Below, piece by piece: positions 1 to 12,800 of a stretch of DNA of 64,000 nt. Positions within the stretch are counted from its first letter, which is position 1. Each line of letters begins with the position of its first letter. The position numbers and the translations under genes were made by a program. The DNA comes from Straminergon stramineum (lineage: Eukaryota > Streptophyta > Bryopsida > Hypnales > Calliergonaceae). The stretch spans positions 13,330,001 to 13,394,000 of the forward strand of contig OY987267.1 of the NCBI GenBank assembly GCA_963920665.1, given 5' to 3'. A model generated the notes under the pieces. That model was not told the DNA's origin. It ran no database searches and was given only the letters and a program-made list of their open reading frames with translations.

Positions 1-298
1 AAAGTCCGAGTATGACCTACTCAAAACTGCCAAAAACAACAGAGGACCAATTTGCGCCTCTAGATTTTAAACGATCTCCAATTCCAATTTAGGTTAACCC
101 CATAACGATCCTTTGCAGAATCCCTAAATCCTAGAAAACTCGAAAAGTTCCGCTCTCAGTGGATACAGCCCGAGCAAACCATGCTAACCTACACAGCAAT
201 TCGTCTCAAAACCGATTCCTGCTCAATCTTCCAATTGAACCGAAGCTCGAACCCATTCACAAATCATCGAAATCAGAAAGGAGAGCGCAGGTGATCAC

Positions 299-507
299 CT
301 TGCCGACGGAAAAGCAAGCCGCCAATTCGTAGGATGGCCACTAGGGTTCGTCCAGGAATGCACGGTTGACGTCATTTGTGACCTCCATAAGGAACATGAC
401 GAAGCTTTTGAAGCAGAAGCAGATGCAATAGCTGCTTCAAAGGGATTTCGCAAGATCGAGCAAGATCGGTTCCGCAGGAGCTGCCGAGCAGCTGAGAACG
501 CGGCCAT
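299..507 (-). CDS. Possible first coding exon, mitochondrial-type N-terminus (partial gene)
   Basis: Reading leftward from an ATG at 507, an open frame of about 69 codons begins MAAFSAARQLLRNRS and ends at a good splice donor (AAG then GTGATC, exon edge 299). The first 35 residues are rich in Ala, Ser and Arg and lack acidic residues, apart from one Glu, as in a mitochondrial presequence. Small plant mitochondrial proteins of the NUCLEAR FUSION DEFECTIVE 6 type start in a similar way, but the part past the presequence does not let me confirm this. The next exon would lie beyond the left edge, and no convincing continuation is visible in 1-298. The flank at 508-890 is GC-richer than its surroundings, as expected of a promoter or leader. 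This is a weak call resting on composition, the start context and the donor. Confidence 0.3.
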
Positions 508-1010
508 TGTCCCCGTCCTCTCGCGTTCAAGCGCAGCAAAACATGGAAAAAAAATCACGATCTGAAGAAAAACACGCTCTTCTCTGCAAAAGAATCGTCA
601 AGAGGGCGACAAGAGAAGGAGCGCGTGGGTGAGGAGGGCGATGAATCCTCACCACGGCACTGCGACGGCGTTCTCTCGCCACAATCGGTGAAGAGAAGCG
701 AATAGAAGAGGAGCCGCTCGGTTGAGCTACGGACGTCCATGAGAAGGACGAACGTCCAGATCGGGGACGAATGTTCACGAGATGGATGTTCATGGAATGG
801 GACGAACGTTCGCAGGACGGGAGGACGTTTATCGGACGGACGGGCGTGCTGTGGCCACGAGCCTGGTGACGTCGACGACAACTGTAAGTGCACCTATAAT
901 CGTCACCAATAGCAACTTGGCATATTTACAATTACTAAGCATGAATTATTTTTATTGGATCTTGTCGGCAAAGCACTTTAGCATGCATTACTTGAATAGT
1001 GGGTGAACAC
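508..1010. other. GC-richer stretch with repeated GGACGAACGTTC-like motifs
   Basis: Upstream of the possible exon ending at 507, this stretch is clearly GC-richer than the DNA beyond 1010. Copies of a near-palindromic 12-mer occur at 746-757 (GGACGAACGTCC), 765-776 (GGACGAATGTTC) and 800-811 (GGACGAACGTTC), with looser relatives to about 850. It could be promoter or leader DNA of the leftward gene. Open frames here overlap on both strands and look like chance. Confidence 0.35.
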
Positions 1011-3660
1011 ATTAATGAATTTTTAAAGTATTAAATCTATGTATACCAAACTAATTGACACTTTTCTCATAAGTTTACATGTTTTGATTTGTACATCCTA
1101 TAAGACTTAATTTTTTGGTTTTAGTGTCACTTTTTGATTTGAATGTAGGTGTCACATTGTGTACAACAATGATTACAAATGCATGAACTTAAACTCCTGA
1201 TAATCCAAGGTATCATGGATAAATTTAGATGTGTTACAAATTATGTGTTTTCCAAGGACATTGGGGTCCTCATTAGAAAAGATTATGTTATGCATCATGT
1301 ATAGAAATGATCTATAAACTTTAATTTGAAATAGCTATAGGTATTTGTCAAAATGATTCTCAATGCCTTTCATTTTGATAATTCATCAAAAAAATAAAAT
1401 CATTTATTTTTCATTTAAGATTGACTAAAATTTCACCTCACTTTGATTAGCAAAAAATGGAAATTTTAGTCATGAAAACATCATTGCTTTCTTCTAAAAG
1501 TAAACTTTAACATTTCAATATTGTTTTTTACCTTTTATTCATTTCTTAAAAAAAGACATTTATATATATACAGAGAGAGAGATGTAGTTGTACAATAGTA
1601 TTTTGTATTACAAATATATAAGAAAATTTGTTTTACTATGTATAAAAAAGGTTTGAAAAAGATTTTCTTATTGCTGAAAAGTACTATTCAAAGACAAGCA
1701 ACACCTAAAAATCATAATCTTCAAAATTTTATTAATACTTGGTGGGTTTCTTCATATTTTTCATTTGTTCCAAATGTATTTCAAACTTGATTTTAGGATT
1801 TATGATGATTTCTTTTGTTTTTGATGGCCACTGATGAAATGAAGTACATAAATTCTTGTTTATTATCCATATTACAAGTAAAAGAAAAATCTAAAAATTA
1901 AATTTTTTTTTACTATATTTTGAAGTTAACAAGAGCAAAGACCAAAAGACATTATTGAACTTTTAATTGAATTTATTGTATTCCAAGCCATTCTTTTGCA
2001 GATCTATAGACGTAAAGAGGCAATCTAGGTAGCAGCACAAGAAGTCTTCCTTGTTTATCTATGACACTTCGTATATATTCATATATTGTCACCTCTTTCC
2101 TTTATGAAATTTCCTTGATTGCAATTAATATCCAAGTCTATTGTTTTGCACTTGAAAGGACACATTGCACATTCTCTATACAAGTAAAATCTCTCTTAGT
2201 ATATAGTCTTGCCACTGTGCACTAGGAGAGGTTTATGCATTTGTAGAAGTGCATTAATGGCCACTAACTAACATGGCATCTAACTATACTACTTTCCTTG
2301 AAAAAATCCTTGAAATTGGGCCCACCTATGAACTTCTCTATTGCATATTATGCACTAATTCAATTTGGAATAAAAGAGTTTTTTCTTGTAAAATCATTTG
2401 ATTGTAACATGTAATAAAAAATTCTTTCCAAATCCTTCATACTTTCATTACTAAAAAAAACTAGTATTATGGAACAAAGGGAGTATCACATTCTATCTTC
2501 TCTAATTAAACCTTAAGAAACCAATGTACCCATTTCAAAACTGTCTGTATCACTCACCACTCATTCTATTGTATTCCTTTGTACAAAACTTGCACACAAT
2601 TGTAATATCAAAATAGGTCAAAAAGTGTGAAAAAGATACTTGACTCTTGAGTCTCCAAATGTAGAGTACTTTTTAGAAGTTATTTTTTTTGGAAACACAA
2701 TAATCAACTATCGCCATGTAACAAAGTCCTATATAATCATGTCCATTTGGGTCACCTAAATATTGTGACATTAAAGATGATTAAGTGTAATAGTTTACAA
2801 TTTGTAGGACTTGTAATTATTTTGTGTTTATATGTTGATGCAATTTTGAAGTAATTCTTGATTTCATCTAAAGAAGGGTCTAACCAAAACTAAAATGCAC
2901 CACTGCTCATAGATTGTACAACATTATAGAACATTAGAAATGTATCCCAACACAATAATAGAAAATTGAAAATATCCTCTCTTAGAATACCTAAATAGGC
3001 ACCAATAACATAATTAGGGTTGAGCAACTTGAGAACAAGCTCCATTGCAAACTAATCTAGGAAATACATGCAATCATTTGATTTTGGTGAGTTGTTTTGT
3101 TCTTGGTGGAACAAGCAACTATACAAAGAGAGGTTCAATCCCATCATCTCACTTTTCAATTAAGGTCCTTCTCAAACTTCCTCCTATGTAGCTTCTATCA
3201 ATGCAAAGCCTCCTACCCTTTGGTCTAGAGCCAATGAAGTGTCCAAGGAACAATGCTATTTCACTGATGAAGCAAAGTTCATTTTAGTTATTTTAGTGAA
3301 TTTCAGTGTGCCGAAATAAGTGCTGAAATTTAGGGCTTCCAACTGCTCAGTTACCCAACGAAAACCTCAAAATCTAGGCGTTACACAAATAAAAGGTTAC
3401 TTTCACATGAGTGCATCAAACTGACGGTCTAAAATCTAGGATGCATATAGATCTGAGGATTCAGATGAGTGCCTCAAACTGCAAGAGTTCCAAACATTCA
3501 AGCTGTTTAAAACCACTCCAATGCACTGAATATGACCATAAGATGCTGGTTGTCTAGTTGAGACTGCACACAATGCCCTCCATCGTAAAAGATGGAAAAC
3601 TGAGGAAGTCCTTGTAGCTAAGATTGAATAAAGGACTCCCTGAGCACTATAATGAAGTTT
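1011..3660. other. Gene-free AT-rich stretch
   Basis: No long frame, splice-consistent exon or clear RNA gene was seen. The DNA is AT-rich with many homopolymer runs. A motif ACAAAGGGAGTAT near 2474-2486 resembles one end of the Stowaway-like element at 54360-54439, but no partner end was found. Confidence 0.55.
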
Positions 3661-6082
3661 TCAGAAGTACCGAGCCATTTGAATCTCCTTCCTCACATAA
3701 CCACATTTTTCATAAAATGATGCGTTTTCGATGGAACAATCCAAGATGACCTGAACAAAATAGAAACAAGGCGAAAGAATAAGAGAATTGCAAAATCTTA
3801 CGGCACACGAGTCACACTTATGTACAATTAGGCTGTGCTTATAACTACAAAAAGCAATCATCATCTTCGCTGGAACATTAATAACAGAACATTTTCAAAA
3901 AATAAGAATAAGAAGTCAAGTCTCGAGGAGAGAAAATGAAAGACCTTGTAGCAGCCCTTCTCCTTGGCAAATTTGGTCAAAAACTCAATGATCCTGTTCA
4001 CGTAGCTCACAACAATTCCATTTCAGTTCAAAACAAAACTCTTCTAAAAGAAGGTACGAGCCAATCTATCTTTAAGTGCACGTTTTGTTTTGTTTTGTTT
4101 TGTTTTTGTTCTTGTTTTTTTTGAAACACATGGACGATTTCCATTGATTTGCACGTTTCAATCATTCAATAGTAAATGACTGAAGGCCAAGTAGCCTGAA
4201 CTGAAAGGAAAGATCAATTATTTTCTACTCCACAATAACTATATAGTTGACCTACATCCCTGTTTGTTACATATATACACTCAACATTCTGCAATTGTAC
4301 ATTCCCAATATATCTTGAGAATCTGTCATGTTGTGCAAATCTAATTGGACAACTTCACATGTCAATTTTCGAACAAATGTGAGCGCATTTAGAAGCCCAT
4401 TTGTTCCCCAAGGCAGTGTCGTTAGAAGGGTTGAGAGTATATAGGGTCACAGACATCAGGACATCCTTGACAAAAAAATAAAAAATTCAGCTCACACTAA
4501 AGAGGCGGACCGATGAAGTTGGTTGCTCACCTCTGACCAAGATGATGACCCCGCACAGACTGATCGACCACGACGTCCTCAATGTGTCCTACCTGCATCA
4601 ATCTCAAATTGTTTCGAGAGTTCTAAAAGTCCAAAAATACGAGGTACCAACTCTAGCAACGACAAAAATTTAACTGTAAACCCACATTCCTCAACTGATT
4701 GGAATCCAAACAGATACGTGTAAAACACCGAAGTGTAATAAATACTCCAATGAGAGAATCTTGCCTTGCCACAATTGCGCACAAACTTGTGCTCTATTAA
4801 GATTGATCCAGTTGCTACAATCTGGCTTGTCTCCATATCTGCTTCAGCAAAAAAGGTGGGTCAATGCAGTAAGGCAGAAATACCTAATTGCAACACAGAC
4901 CGAAATGCTAAACGCTAAATCTTGAACAACAAGTACACATTGATTTTGAGTATGTACACCACCTCAATATCAAACTCATGTAGGTTGTCGGTTATAGGTC
5001 GTCTACAAATAGAACTTTGAACCCTTTGAACTTTTAAAATACCGCACTCAGCACTAAAATTGTTGCGTTTAGGTGAGGTTACATTAAGACAATGCGAAAA
5101 CCGAAACCTTAATTTCTAAAAACAAAAACTACTGGAATTGGAGAGGACTTAGCCTGCGCAGGAATTGCAGACACACCTTCGATCACAGCAGCGTAGTGAT
5201 CATCTCCAAGCCGTTGTAGATACTGCACCCTCTCTGTCAAGCAAGTAACCATTCAATAAATTTTAAGTCAGGAAACCCATTTGCAAGGGTTACAATATGC
5301 ATTCAATGACAAATACAAGTCTCACCAAAGCACATGACTTGTAAGAAATAAGATCCTAATACAATCAAAGATGCTTCCATGAGGCAAAGCATAGTCGCAA
5401 TTTTCACGATCCATGAGAGTAGTCTAGGCTTGTGATTGGGACCCCACTTCTTCAAATTTCGACAATTCATAACTTATTCATACAATACAGTATCTAATAC
5501 ATCATATTTTAGTGCAAAGAAACCTCTCAAAAATAGGGAAATGACCTTCACAAACAATTTCCATTCTACTAACGTAATGGATTCTGATCAAAGCCACAAG
5601 AATAGTAGCTGCGAAGAGAGAGAGAGAGCTCGAAACCCTAAAGGAGGTGGAAACCTTAGAAAGGAATTGATCAACATTCATTCGGCAATCGCCAAGAGAA
5701 AGTGAATCAATGCGGCAAATAATCCGAAGTACCATAGATTGTATTAGATCTAATTTCTGTTTTCCACATTTTAGAGTTTTCCAATGCTAAACCCTAAACC
5801 TCAAACCCTATTGTAACCCTATTGTTCAGGAATTGAAGAGATACACACAAAGGACACTAGTGGTACTCACCGGCGAATTGCTCCTCCGAGACATCTCCCG
5901 CGACGGTGAGCTGCCCCAGCAGCTGCATGAACCCTGTCCGATGAATTCACAGCATCCGCTTGAGAAACACAACGGAAAAGACACTGGAAAATCACCCAAT
6001 TTGAAAAGCACTACGCGGACATACCTTTGTGGAAGTCGGAGGACGCAAGAGCCCGGAGCACGAATCGCTCGGGGTCCGTCAT
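3661..6082 (-). CDS. GNA1: Glucosamine 6-phosphate N-acetyltransferase (GNA1)
   Basis: GNA1 acetylates glucosamine 6-phosphate with acetyl-CoA to give GlcNAc-6-phosphate, a step toward UDP-GlcNAc for N-glycans and other glycoconjugates. Seven exons read leftward: 6082-6025, 5933-5871, 5233-5177, 4838-4765, 4592-4531, 3993-3945 and 3750-3661. They join in frame to 150 residues, close to the plant GNA1 length. Recognisable GNAT blocks are GFMQLLGQLTV (residues 20-30), ATGSILIE (68-75), VGHIEDVVVD (85-94), the acetyl-CoA pyrophosphate loop RGHHLG (98-103), and the C-terminal ILDCSIENASFYEKCG (123-138). The ATG at 6082 is the first one in frame and gives the usual short N-terminus. The intron between exons 4 and 5 (4764-4593) has a GC-AG border; reading VGHIED requires it. 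No signal peptide is visible, so the protein is probably soluble and cytosolic. Confidence is very high. Confidence 0.97.
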
Positions 6083-7118
6083 GGCCAACAATGAGCCTTA
6101 ACCGAAACTAGAAGTCGATCAGGTTAGGGTTTCAAGTAACGCGACTTCTAGCCAATTGTCATTAAGGTTCTCAGACCTTGAGGAGAATGTGGTTGAACCT
6201 GCTACTGACCAATCAAAACATTCAACAACAAAGAGGCTATGAGGATTCCAAGCACTACTTAGAATGCTGAACAACATGATATAAGAATTCAACAACTCTG
6301 ATGTTTAATTCAACATTCCTGCAATGACGCAAGCAATTCACGGAGCTTCTCACCAACTTGCAAACCAGTACACTTGAAGAAGATTTATGGGTTTCAGGCA
6401 TCACTGATCGGTCGAAAAGATAGCGCTTACCAGCGAAGCTCTGTAAACCAAATCCCCATTGAGTGCTGATGAGCGGGTGTGTGAAACTCCTAAGGAGAAA
6501 ATTTAGCTCACATGATTAGAGTCGTAAACTTAGCAGTGTAGAGTGTAAAGAAGGTCCTGTTCAACTGCTGATTCAAGAAACTCACACCGTAGATGAAACT
6601 TGTTGATCAACAATTGAAGATAAAGCAGTTCACCTACTTCCTCCGTGAAAAAGGGAGACAACATCATGAAAGAATCTCCAAAAAGGTAACTTATCCAGAC
6701 AAACATCAGATTCTGAGCATGGTTTCTCCTATTATTTAATTTGTCTTATTTCTTATTGATTCTTTTCCTATTCCTTTTCCTTTGTGGAAAACTGCCGGAA
6801 AACTGTCGTGCGGATCAAAAGGAAGTAAAAACGAGAACATCAAGTGAGGTCTGAACCTCAAAAAGGGGCAAGAGATTTAAGAATCTGAAGAATCATCATG
6901 AGCCACTTGGTAGTGCGCTAAGTTGCAACTAAAAAATAACCAAGCAACACGAGGATTCCACCTTGATGAAATGAAATGATGAGTGCTTTTTGTTAGTTCT
7001 TGAGTCTTGACAAGGAAAAAGAAAAGGGCATTCTAGATTCTCTTGGTCCATATTTCTAATACACCACATGATTGAATATACTATGAATTTTTCAGGCTCT
7101 GATTGCATAAAATCCTGT
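6083..7118 (-). promoter_or_regulatory. Upstream region of GNA1 / 3' flank of the ABCG gene
   Basis: Both neighbouring genes run leftward, so this kilobase must hold the GNA1 promoter and 5' leader and probably part of the ABCG 3' flank. No TATA box or other site can be named with confidence. No coding exon was seen. Confidence 0.35.
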
Positions 7119-7505
7119 ACCGACGTATCAAAATTCTGGAATGACCTCAATCCGCTGAAGACAGCAAGATACGCACTGTGTGAACCACGACACTGTAATC
7201 CAACAATTCTATGTTTTTTATTCTTAGTAAAACTTGTACATTGATCCTACACGTATGCCGTAACAGGCTAACAGCCCAACAAGTCATTAAAAACTCCTGA
7301 TTCCGGAGTTTCATTACCGACGTATCAAAATTCTGCATACCATGCTGCACAGTGTGCGAATCACCTGTAGTAAACTCTTCAGTGTTTTTATTGTCATTAA
7401 AACTTGTACATTGTCCTCAAATTCAAGTATGCTGTATCCCCCCAATCAGTAATAAAAAGTCCTAATTCCGGAGGTTCCATTAAACCACCCTACCATCGAA
7501 AAATC
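7119..7505 (-). repeat. Tandem duplication (two ~190-bp units) just 3' of the ABCG gene
   Basis: The string ACCGACGTATCAAAATTCTG occurs near 7120 and again near 7316. After each copy come, in the same order, a CACTGTGTGAAC/CAGTGTGCGAATC block, a T-rich block, AAACTTGTACATTG and an AATTCCGGAG-type block (near 7300 and 7466). This is a diverged two-copy tandem repeat. It lies directly downstream of the ABCG stop codon at 7561 and may contain its polyadenylation region. Confidence 0.7.
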
Positions 7506-7560
7506 CTGCTCTACCATCAAAAAAATTGAATTCTATAGTACAAAAAAAGCACTTTCCTCC

Positions 7561-10500
7561 CTACCGCGGCGTGTTCAACCTCCTCAACGCAGCATACGCC
7601 AGCAACCGATACCCCACCACCATGATCAGCAACGCCATCCCATCCACCCCACCTCCAGCTAAAGACATCCCATGAAACGCCGGCGACGTCGCCATCCCTT
7701 GACAGCCCCCACTCGTCCCACAATCGTACCTCTCATCACCAGAGAATTGCACTTTCGTAATCAAGCGGTAGTTGTAGTAATTGAACGACAGATACTTCAA
7801 CCAGCTCATCCATACAGGGATGTTCTGCACAAAGAATCCTCCAGTGAGCATGAACGCCAGCATGACGATGGAAGCCAGCGTCGTCGCTTGCTTCACTTCC
7901 ATAAGCGCAGCTCCAATGAGAAAACCCAATCCTTGGGAAGTTACCACGTTCAGATAGACCGTGAGCAGGGTTAGGAAGAAAGCTGCGAAAGTGAGTACGA
8001 GATTCGTCATGAAGTAGACGATGATCACGAAAATCGTGGGCGTGACGAGATCCAAGGGAAGGTCACCCAAAGTTCTCGCCATGAAGTATGAACTTAGACG
8101 ATAAAGATCAGAAGCGCGCTCTTTATTTAACATGGCGCGTTCTTGGGGGAAAGTGAAAATCGCAGTGAAGAGCGGGAACATGCCCCAGAAAATGGCGATG
8201 AAGAAGATGAGTCCCATTTGGTCGGCGACTTCGGCTTCCGTGCTGCGCTTGGAGCGCCACCAGAGACAGCCGACTATGAGAGAGATGAAGAACACTTGGA
8301 CGAAGCGGAGGTAGCTGAGATACTCGTGACGGCGCTCCTTGAGACCGCGGATGAGAAGAACGGAGAATTGCTCAAACCAAGAGGTAGACCATTCGCGTTT
8401 GGCTGTGAAGGCGAGCTTGAGCTCGTCCGTGGCGGTAGCTTGGCTCTGGATCTTGGCGCGTTCCTTGGGCAGAAGGGCTTGCTCGAAGTGGCGGACTAAG
8501 TAGCTGTGAACGTCAGTTGTTGAGGGAATGATGGCGGTGTCGGACCCCTTTTGTTGGAGCTCGTCGGGGACGGAGATGTCGTTCAAGTTGCCGCTGGCGA
8601 GGTCGAGAATGAAGTCGGCGGGGTTCATGGCGATGAAGGGGGTGACGCCGATGGAGGAGAAGTAGTTCGGGGCTTCGCTGGCGTTGCCGAAGTAGATGGA
8701 GTTGCCTTGCGAGAGGAGGATGAGCTTGTCGAACATGTAGAAGAGGCGACTGGAAGGTTGGTGAATGGTTGTCAAGACCGTGCGACCCGCCTGCAAGCAC
8801 AGCATTTCAAAATCTCAGTGAAGGTTTTTGACAAATCTATTTACAGGAAGGTATTGATTAGATTCCTTAGCGGGAAGATAGCTCTTCCAGTCCAAGCTTT
8901 CAGTGCATGCATTCACAGGAGAAACGCATCCAATATGGAAATTGGACAAAGGTCTGTTTGTGTCCAAATTCCTTTCCTAGTGTCTCCTACTAGTGTATCA
9001 TATTCTATCATCAGTGCTCATTCACTAGGAAAATCTTGCAAAAATTTCATAGATGGACATTTTGGATTATTCTCCTGTCATTGAAACCTTTGACCTGTGA
9101 CTACGAAACTAATAAAAAATTCCATAGATGAACAAATCGAATTTCTCGAGTGACTGAAACTTTGAGCTCTGAAGGTGAGATCGATTAGGGTTTACACATA
9201 CCTTGGCGATGTTGCGGATCACTTGGATGATACGCAGCGCGGTGGTGGAATCCAACCCGGACGTTGGCTCATCGAGGAACAGCAACGACGGATCCACGAG
9301 AATTTCATGGCCGATGGACACACGCTTCCGTTCTCCACCAGACACGCCTCGGAAGAATGGCCCACCGATGACAGTGTCCACACACCTGCACAATATTCAC
9401 ACCAATGAATCCATCAGTCGTATTCATATCACTTGAGATTCGCGACCATGATCGAATTTCATGAAAATAATCAGAAATGTGGAAAGACTGGGTGAGGGTC
9501 TTTACTTTTCTAGGCCGAGTTCGACGATGGTTTCTTCCGCTCGTGCAATCTTCTGCGCACGCGTGAAGCTTCTCGTGGGCAAACGCAGCAGAGCCGCGTA
9601 CACCAGCGTTTCGCGCACGGTGAGGTGCCCGAACAGCACGTCGTCTTGCGTGACAAAGCCCATCCTGCACCCCAAAATCCAAAATCCATTACCAGTCAAA
9701 CAAAGCCCAAAAATTCATGCCAAAGTGTTATGAATTAGTGCTCATTACGAGAATCTGCTTGAAGAATCAATGCATTTTTTGAAATAAGGCTAGAGAATTT
9801 CGTGTCGGGATTGGGGATTGGTAAAGTAGAGGCTCCATTAACCCTACAGTTCATTAGAGGGTTCCATTGACCATATACAGGTGACCTATGAATTAGACTG
9901 CTTACTGCTTAGTGTTAAAACATTTAATCTATTGGCTTTTGGTTCTTTGCAATTGCTTTTTAGCTCGAACGGAAATAGATGTGCAAAACTTTCGATGGCG
10001 CAAGTTCCTAGACTGTTGTGGGGAAAAGGCTCAAAGTTCACTTTTCTAGTGAACGGAACAGCTCATTCATAATGGAAACTTACCTTCGTTTGAGGGCCTT
10101 GCTGTAGGGTAGGTCGTTGTACGTGTTCTGCCCCGTGATGCCGTGGAGGTTGCGGCCTCCCAGCAAGTTGAGGAGCGTGGTCTTGCCGCTGCCGGACGGG
10201 CCCATGATGGCCAGCGTCTCACCCGGCATCACCGACCCCGTGACGCCATGGAGAATCTCCTTCTCAATCTCGGGCTGACGTTTGAATTTGAACGGGCGCT
10301 TAGGGCTCCAAGCCGTCTTCCCCTCGATCTTCACTGTGTTCCGCAAATCCACAAACTGCACCCGATCCCCCAAATCCCAAATTCAAAACAAAAACTGATG
10401 AATCGGCTGTAAACCTAAGATTCATGACTATCGCCCTGCGCATGCTCTGTCGGTGTATCTAACGAGTAAGGCTCATTGAGTACTTAGACGGGGGAAGAGT

Positions 10501-11371
10501 ATTCAAAAACGTCTAGAAAATCCAATCGGAACCTGTTCCCGTCTCCTAACCCCTGTACGAACAGCAACGCATCTAGACTCCCAATCGGGCTTCCAATTCA
10601 CTTAGTTGGCCTTCAAATAGCAACTTGGGAGTACGAGTAATCCTGACTTTGCTTAACGCCTACGGACACTCAAATGGGATTCTCTACCGTTCCATTAATA
10701 AGTTTCAGCACACTCCCATTTTAAATGATTGCATGAAGTGAGAAGAAAGTTTGATCTTGTTTGGCTCTTCCGCCCGAAATGACCTCTCCGACGTGCTCAA
10801 AAGAACTCAGTCCCCAAAATCAAACTTCTAATGCTAATAGAGAGAGAAAAGAGTATCTTACCTTGACAGTAATGGGCAATGGTGGTTTCCGATCCCTGTG
10901 CAGGAGATTGACTGGCGTATCAATATCGACGGTGTGTTGCGAGGCTGGATTCTTATCGTCAGCAGTCCCAGCAGAAGTGAAGCCATTATTGTAATCGCCG
11001 TTCACCTGGTCACCTGCAGCAACCGCCGCACGATTCCTAATCAGCTTCCCACAACTTCTCAAGCTCACTAATGCGAATACCAAAGTGTGATTACTGATGT
11101 GAGTGCCGAACTGTGATTAATAGCAGGAGTACAAACTAGTGGACTACTTACCGTTCGCAAAATTGCCCCTGAGATGTTGGCTGGAATCACGACCGAGCAC
11201 CGCCGGTTCAGGGCCACCGTTACGAAACTCTTCCACCCCGGAACTCACGACGTCGGATGAATCCAACGCGCCTCCATCTCGAGATCTCGAGTGATCCAGC
11301 GGCGGAGCAATGGGCGCCCCAGACGACATAGTGGCTGCTTCCTCTTTCGGAGAAGCCGCGTGGGGTAGCAT
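7561..11371 (-). CDS. ABCG-subfamily half-size ABC transporter (ABCG22/ABCG14-like)
   Basis: Six exons (11371-11152, 11067-10862, 10355-10084, 9664-9506, 9385-9202, 8790-7561) join in frame to 756 residues, close to Arabidopsis ABCG22 in length. The layout is the reverse-order half-transporter plan: a cytosolic nucleotide-binding domain, then six membrane spans. Seen: Walker [10 protein letters not shown] (194-202), Q-loop region VTQDDV, signature VSGGERK (300-306), Walker B LLFLDEP (320-326), H-loop His357, and a linker with [14 protein letters not shown]. Hydrophobic spans lie near 510-525, 538-560, 590-608, 614-640, 650-668 and 730-748. The loop before the last span carries Cys704 and Cys710. 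The polar first 140 residues are poorly conserved, as in this clade. It probably works as a dimer, at the plasma membrane by analogy. Relatives carry hormones or lipid precursors; the substrate cannot be read here. The start is the first ATG in frame, preceded by TGTGCAG, so a 5' UTR intron is possible. Confidence 0.96.
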
Positions 11372-12800
11372 CTGCACAGTTCAGCACTTCAGTACTTCAG
11401 TACTTCGCCTCACAATCCCTCAATACCTGCAACGAGTTCAACGAAATTCTTTAGCAAAAAAGAAGTTCACCACTCTCGTATCTACATTCTCATTCGAAAG
11501 AGAATCGAAGAGTTGTAGTCGAAATTACGAAACTGAAACTAATTGGCAGGTTCCATCAGTTCGAATCCTCTCGTCTCTGCAAACTTGTAACAAGACGCCC
11601 TGGCGCCACTACCTCTAAATATCAGAGCTTCGAGGATGTGAATTCCACGGATACCAACACACCAGCAACACGCTGGACAACCTCCCTTGGAATGCGTAAA
11701 TGCGGCTAAAAGACAGGACCACATGCAGACCGTTCAAATGGGAAGTTCCCGGGGGTAAGCACAATCCCCGGCTATAGTAAATTCGCCACCAGACTCGCTA
11801 CCCAAGCTAGACGGCGCTCCCAAACCGACCTGCTACCGAAACCAATCCCAAGACCAGACCAGACCAAAAAGCCCGTACACAAAACGAGCAATCCAAGCGA
11901 GAGCTTCCCAGACAATCGCAAGCTCCCATGCCAGCAAAAGCCTAAATCGTACAGCGAAGTCTGAAAGATTCTGTACCGAAGCTATTATAGAAGAATTCTT
12001 GTAAAAAGACGGTACCCCAAAAGGAAGGCTAGTTGCCAAAAGAATTCGAGCTTGCCTTGGCGAGTATCAGCCAAGTCACAACCGAGGCAGGAAGAAGCTC
12101 AACAGCCCTGCAACTTTGTGGGGGCGCACAAGTAACTCAGCACCGGGGGCCGCGCATTATATGATCAAAGACACCACCTAGCTGTAGAACCTCGACGTGG
12201 CACTCTAGCTCAACTCGGGAAGCATCACAAAAAGCGAAAGATTGTGGCCCACGCCTGAGGTTATCAAATACGTAACAGTCACTCTTTCTGTTCACGTTCT
12301 AAAATAATTCGTCATCAAAATTCCGACCTTAGATCCAGAGTTCTAGAAGCAGGCAGACAGTAAAAACTTACCCCCAAAAACAAAACAAAAACAAAATACA
12401 CTTTCTGTTCGGTTGACTGACTCCGTCACGATTCCATTGACCCTGGCCATACGTACCTACAAATTCATAACTTCTTTTTCCCTGAATGATTGCAATCCTT
12501 CGCTGCCACGCAACTCCGGTACTTACTCAAGGATGTTAAACTCCATCCAACGTCAACGAACGCCAGGACCTGGAAACCCGATCGATATATAATAGTATCG
12601 ATCCACCAGACAGAAAATCGATATCTCAGTGTCATCAGGAAAAAAGCTGGGTCCTCGATTTCTTTAATTATTCTGAGTAGTTCCGTTCCCAAAGATTTTT
12701 CCTGGGGAACGCAATTGGGTCCTTCCATTGCGGTTATTGCGATTAAGTTAAGTTAAACGAGCCGCCAACATCGATCGATCGATCGATCCCAAGTTACTGA
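11372..12800 (-). promoter_or_regulatory. Presumed promoter and 5' leader of the ABCG gene
   Basis: No coding exon was found. A CTTCAGTACTTCAGTACTTC tract lies just before the start (about 11386-11407). A GATC-rich palindromic run occurs at about 12772-12788. The TGTGCAG directly before the ATG could be the acceptor of a leader intron, but no donor can be chosen. A GTTCGAATCC string near 11558 resembles a tRNA T-loop, but no cloverleaf forms around it. Confidence 0.35.

Noticed and set aside
8551..9084. Long plus-strand frame across 8551-9084 and others at 7672-8499
   Set aside because: They are antisense to the ABCG exons, which carry the real family motifs; codon content and lack of homologous motifs mark them as shadows.
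11550..11570. tRNA T-loop-like GTTCGAATCC
   Set aside because: No acceptor stem or anticodon arm can be formed around it.
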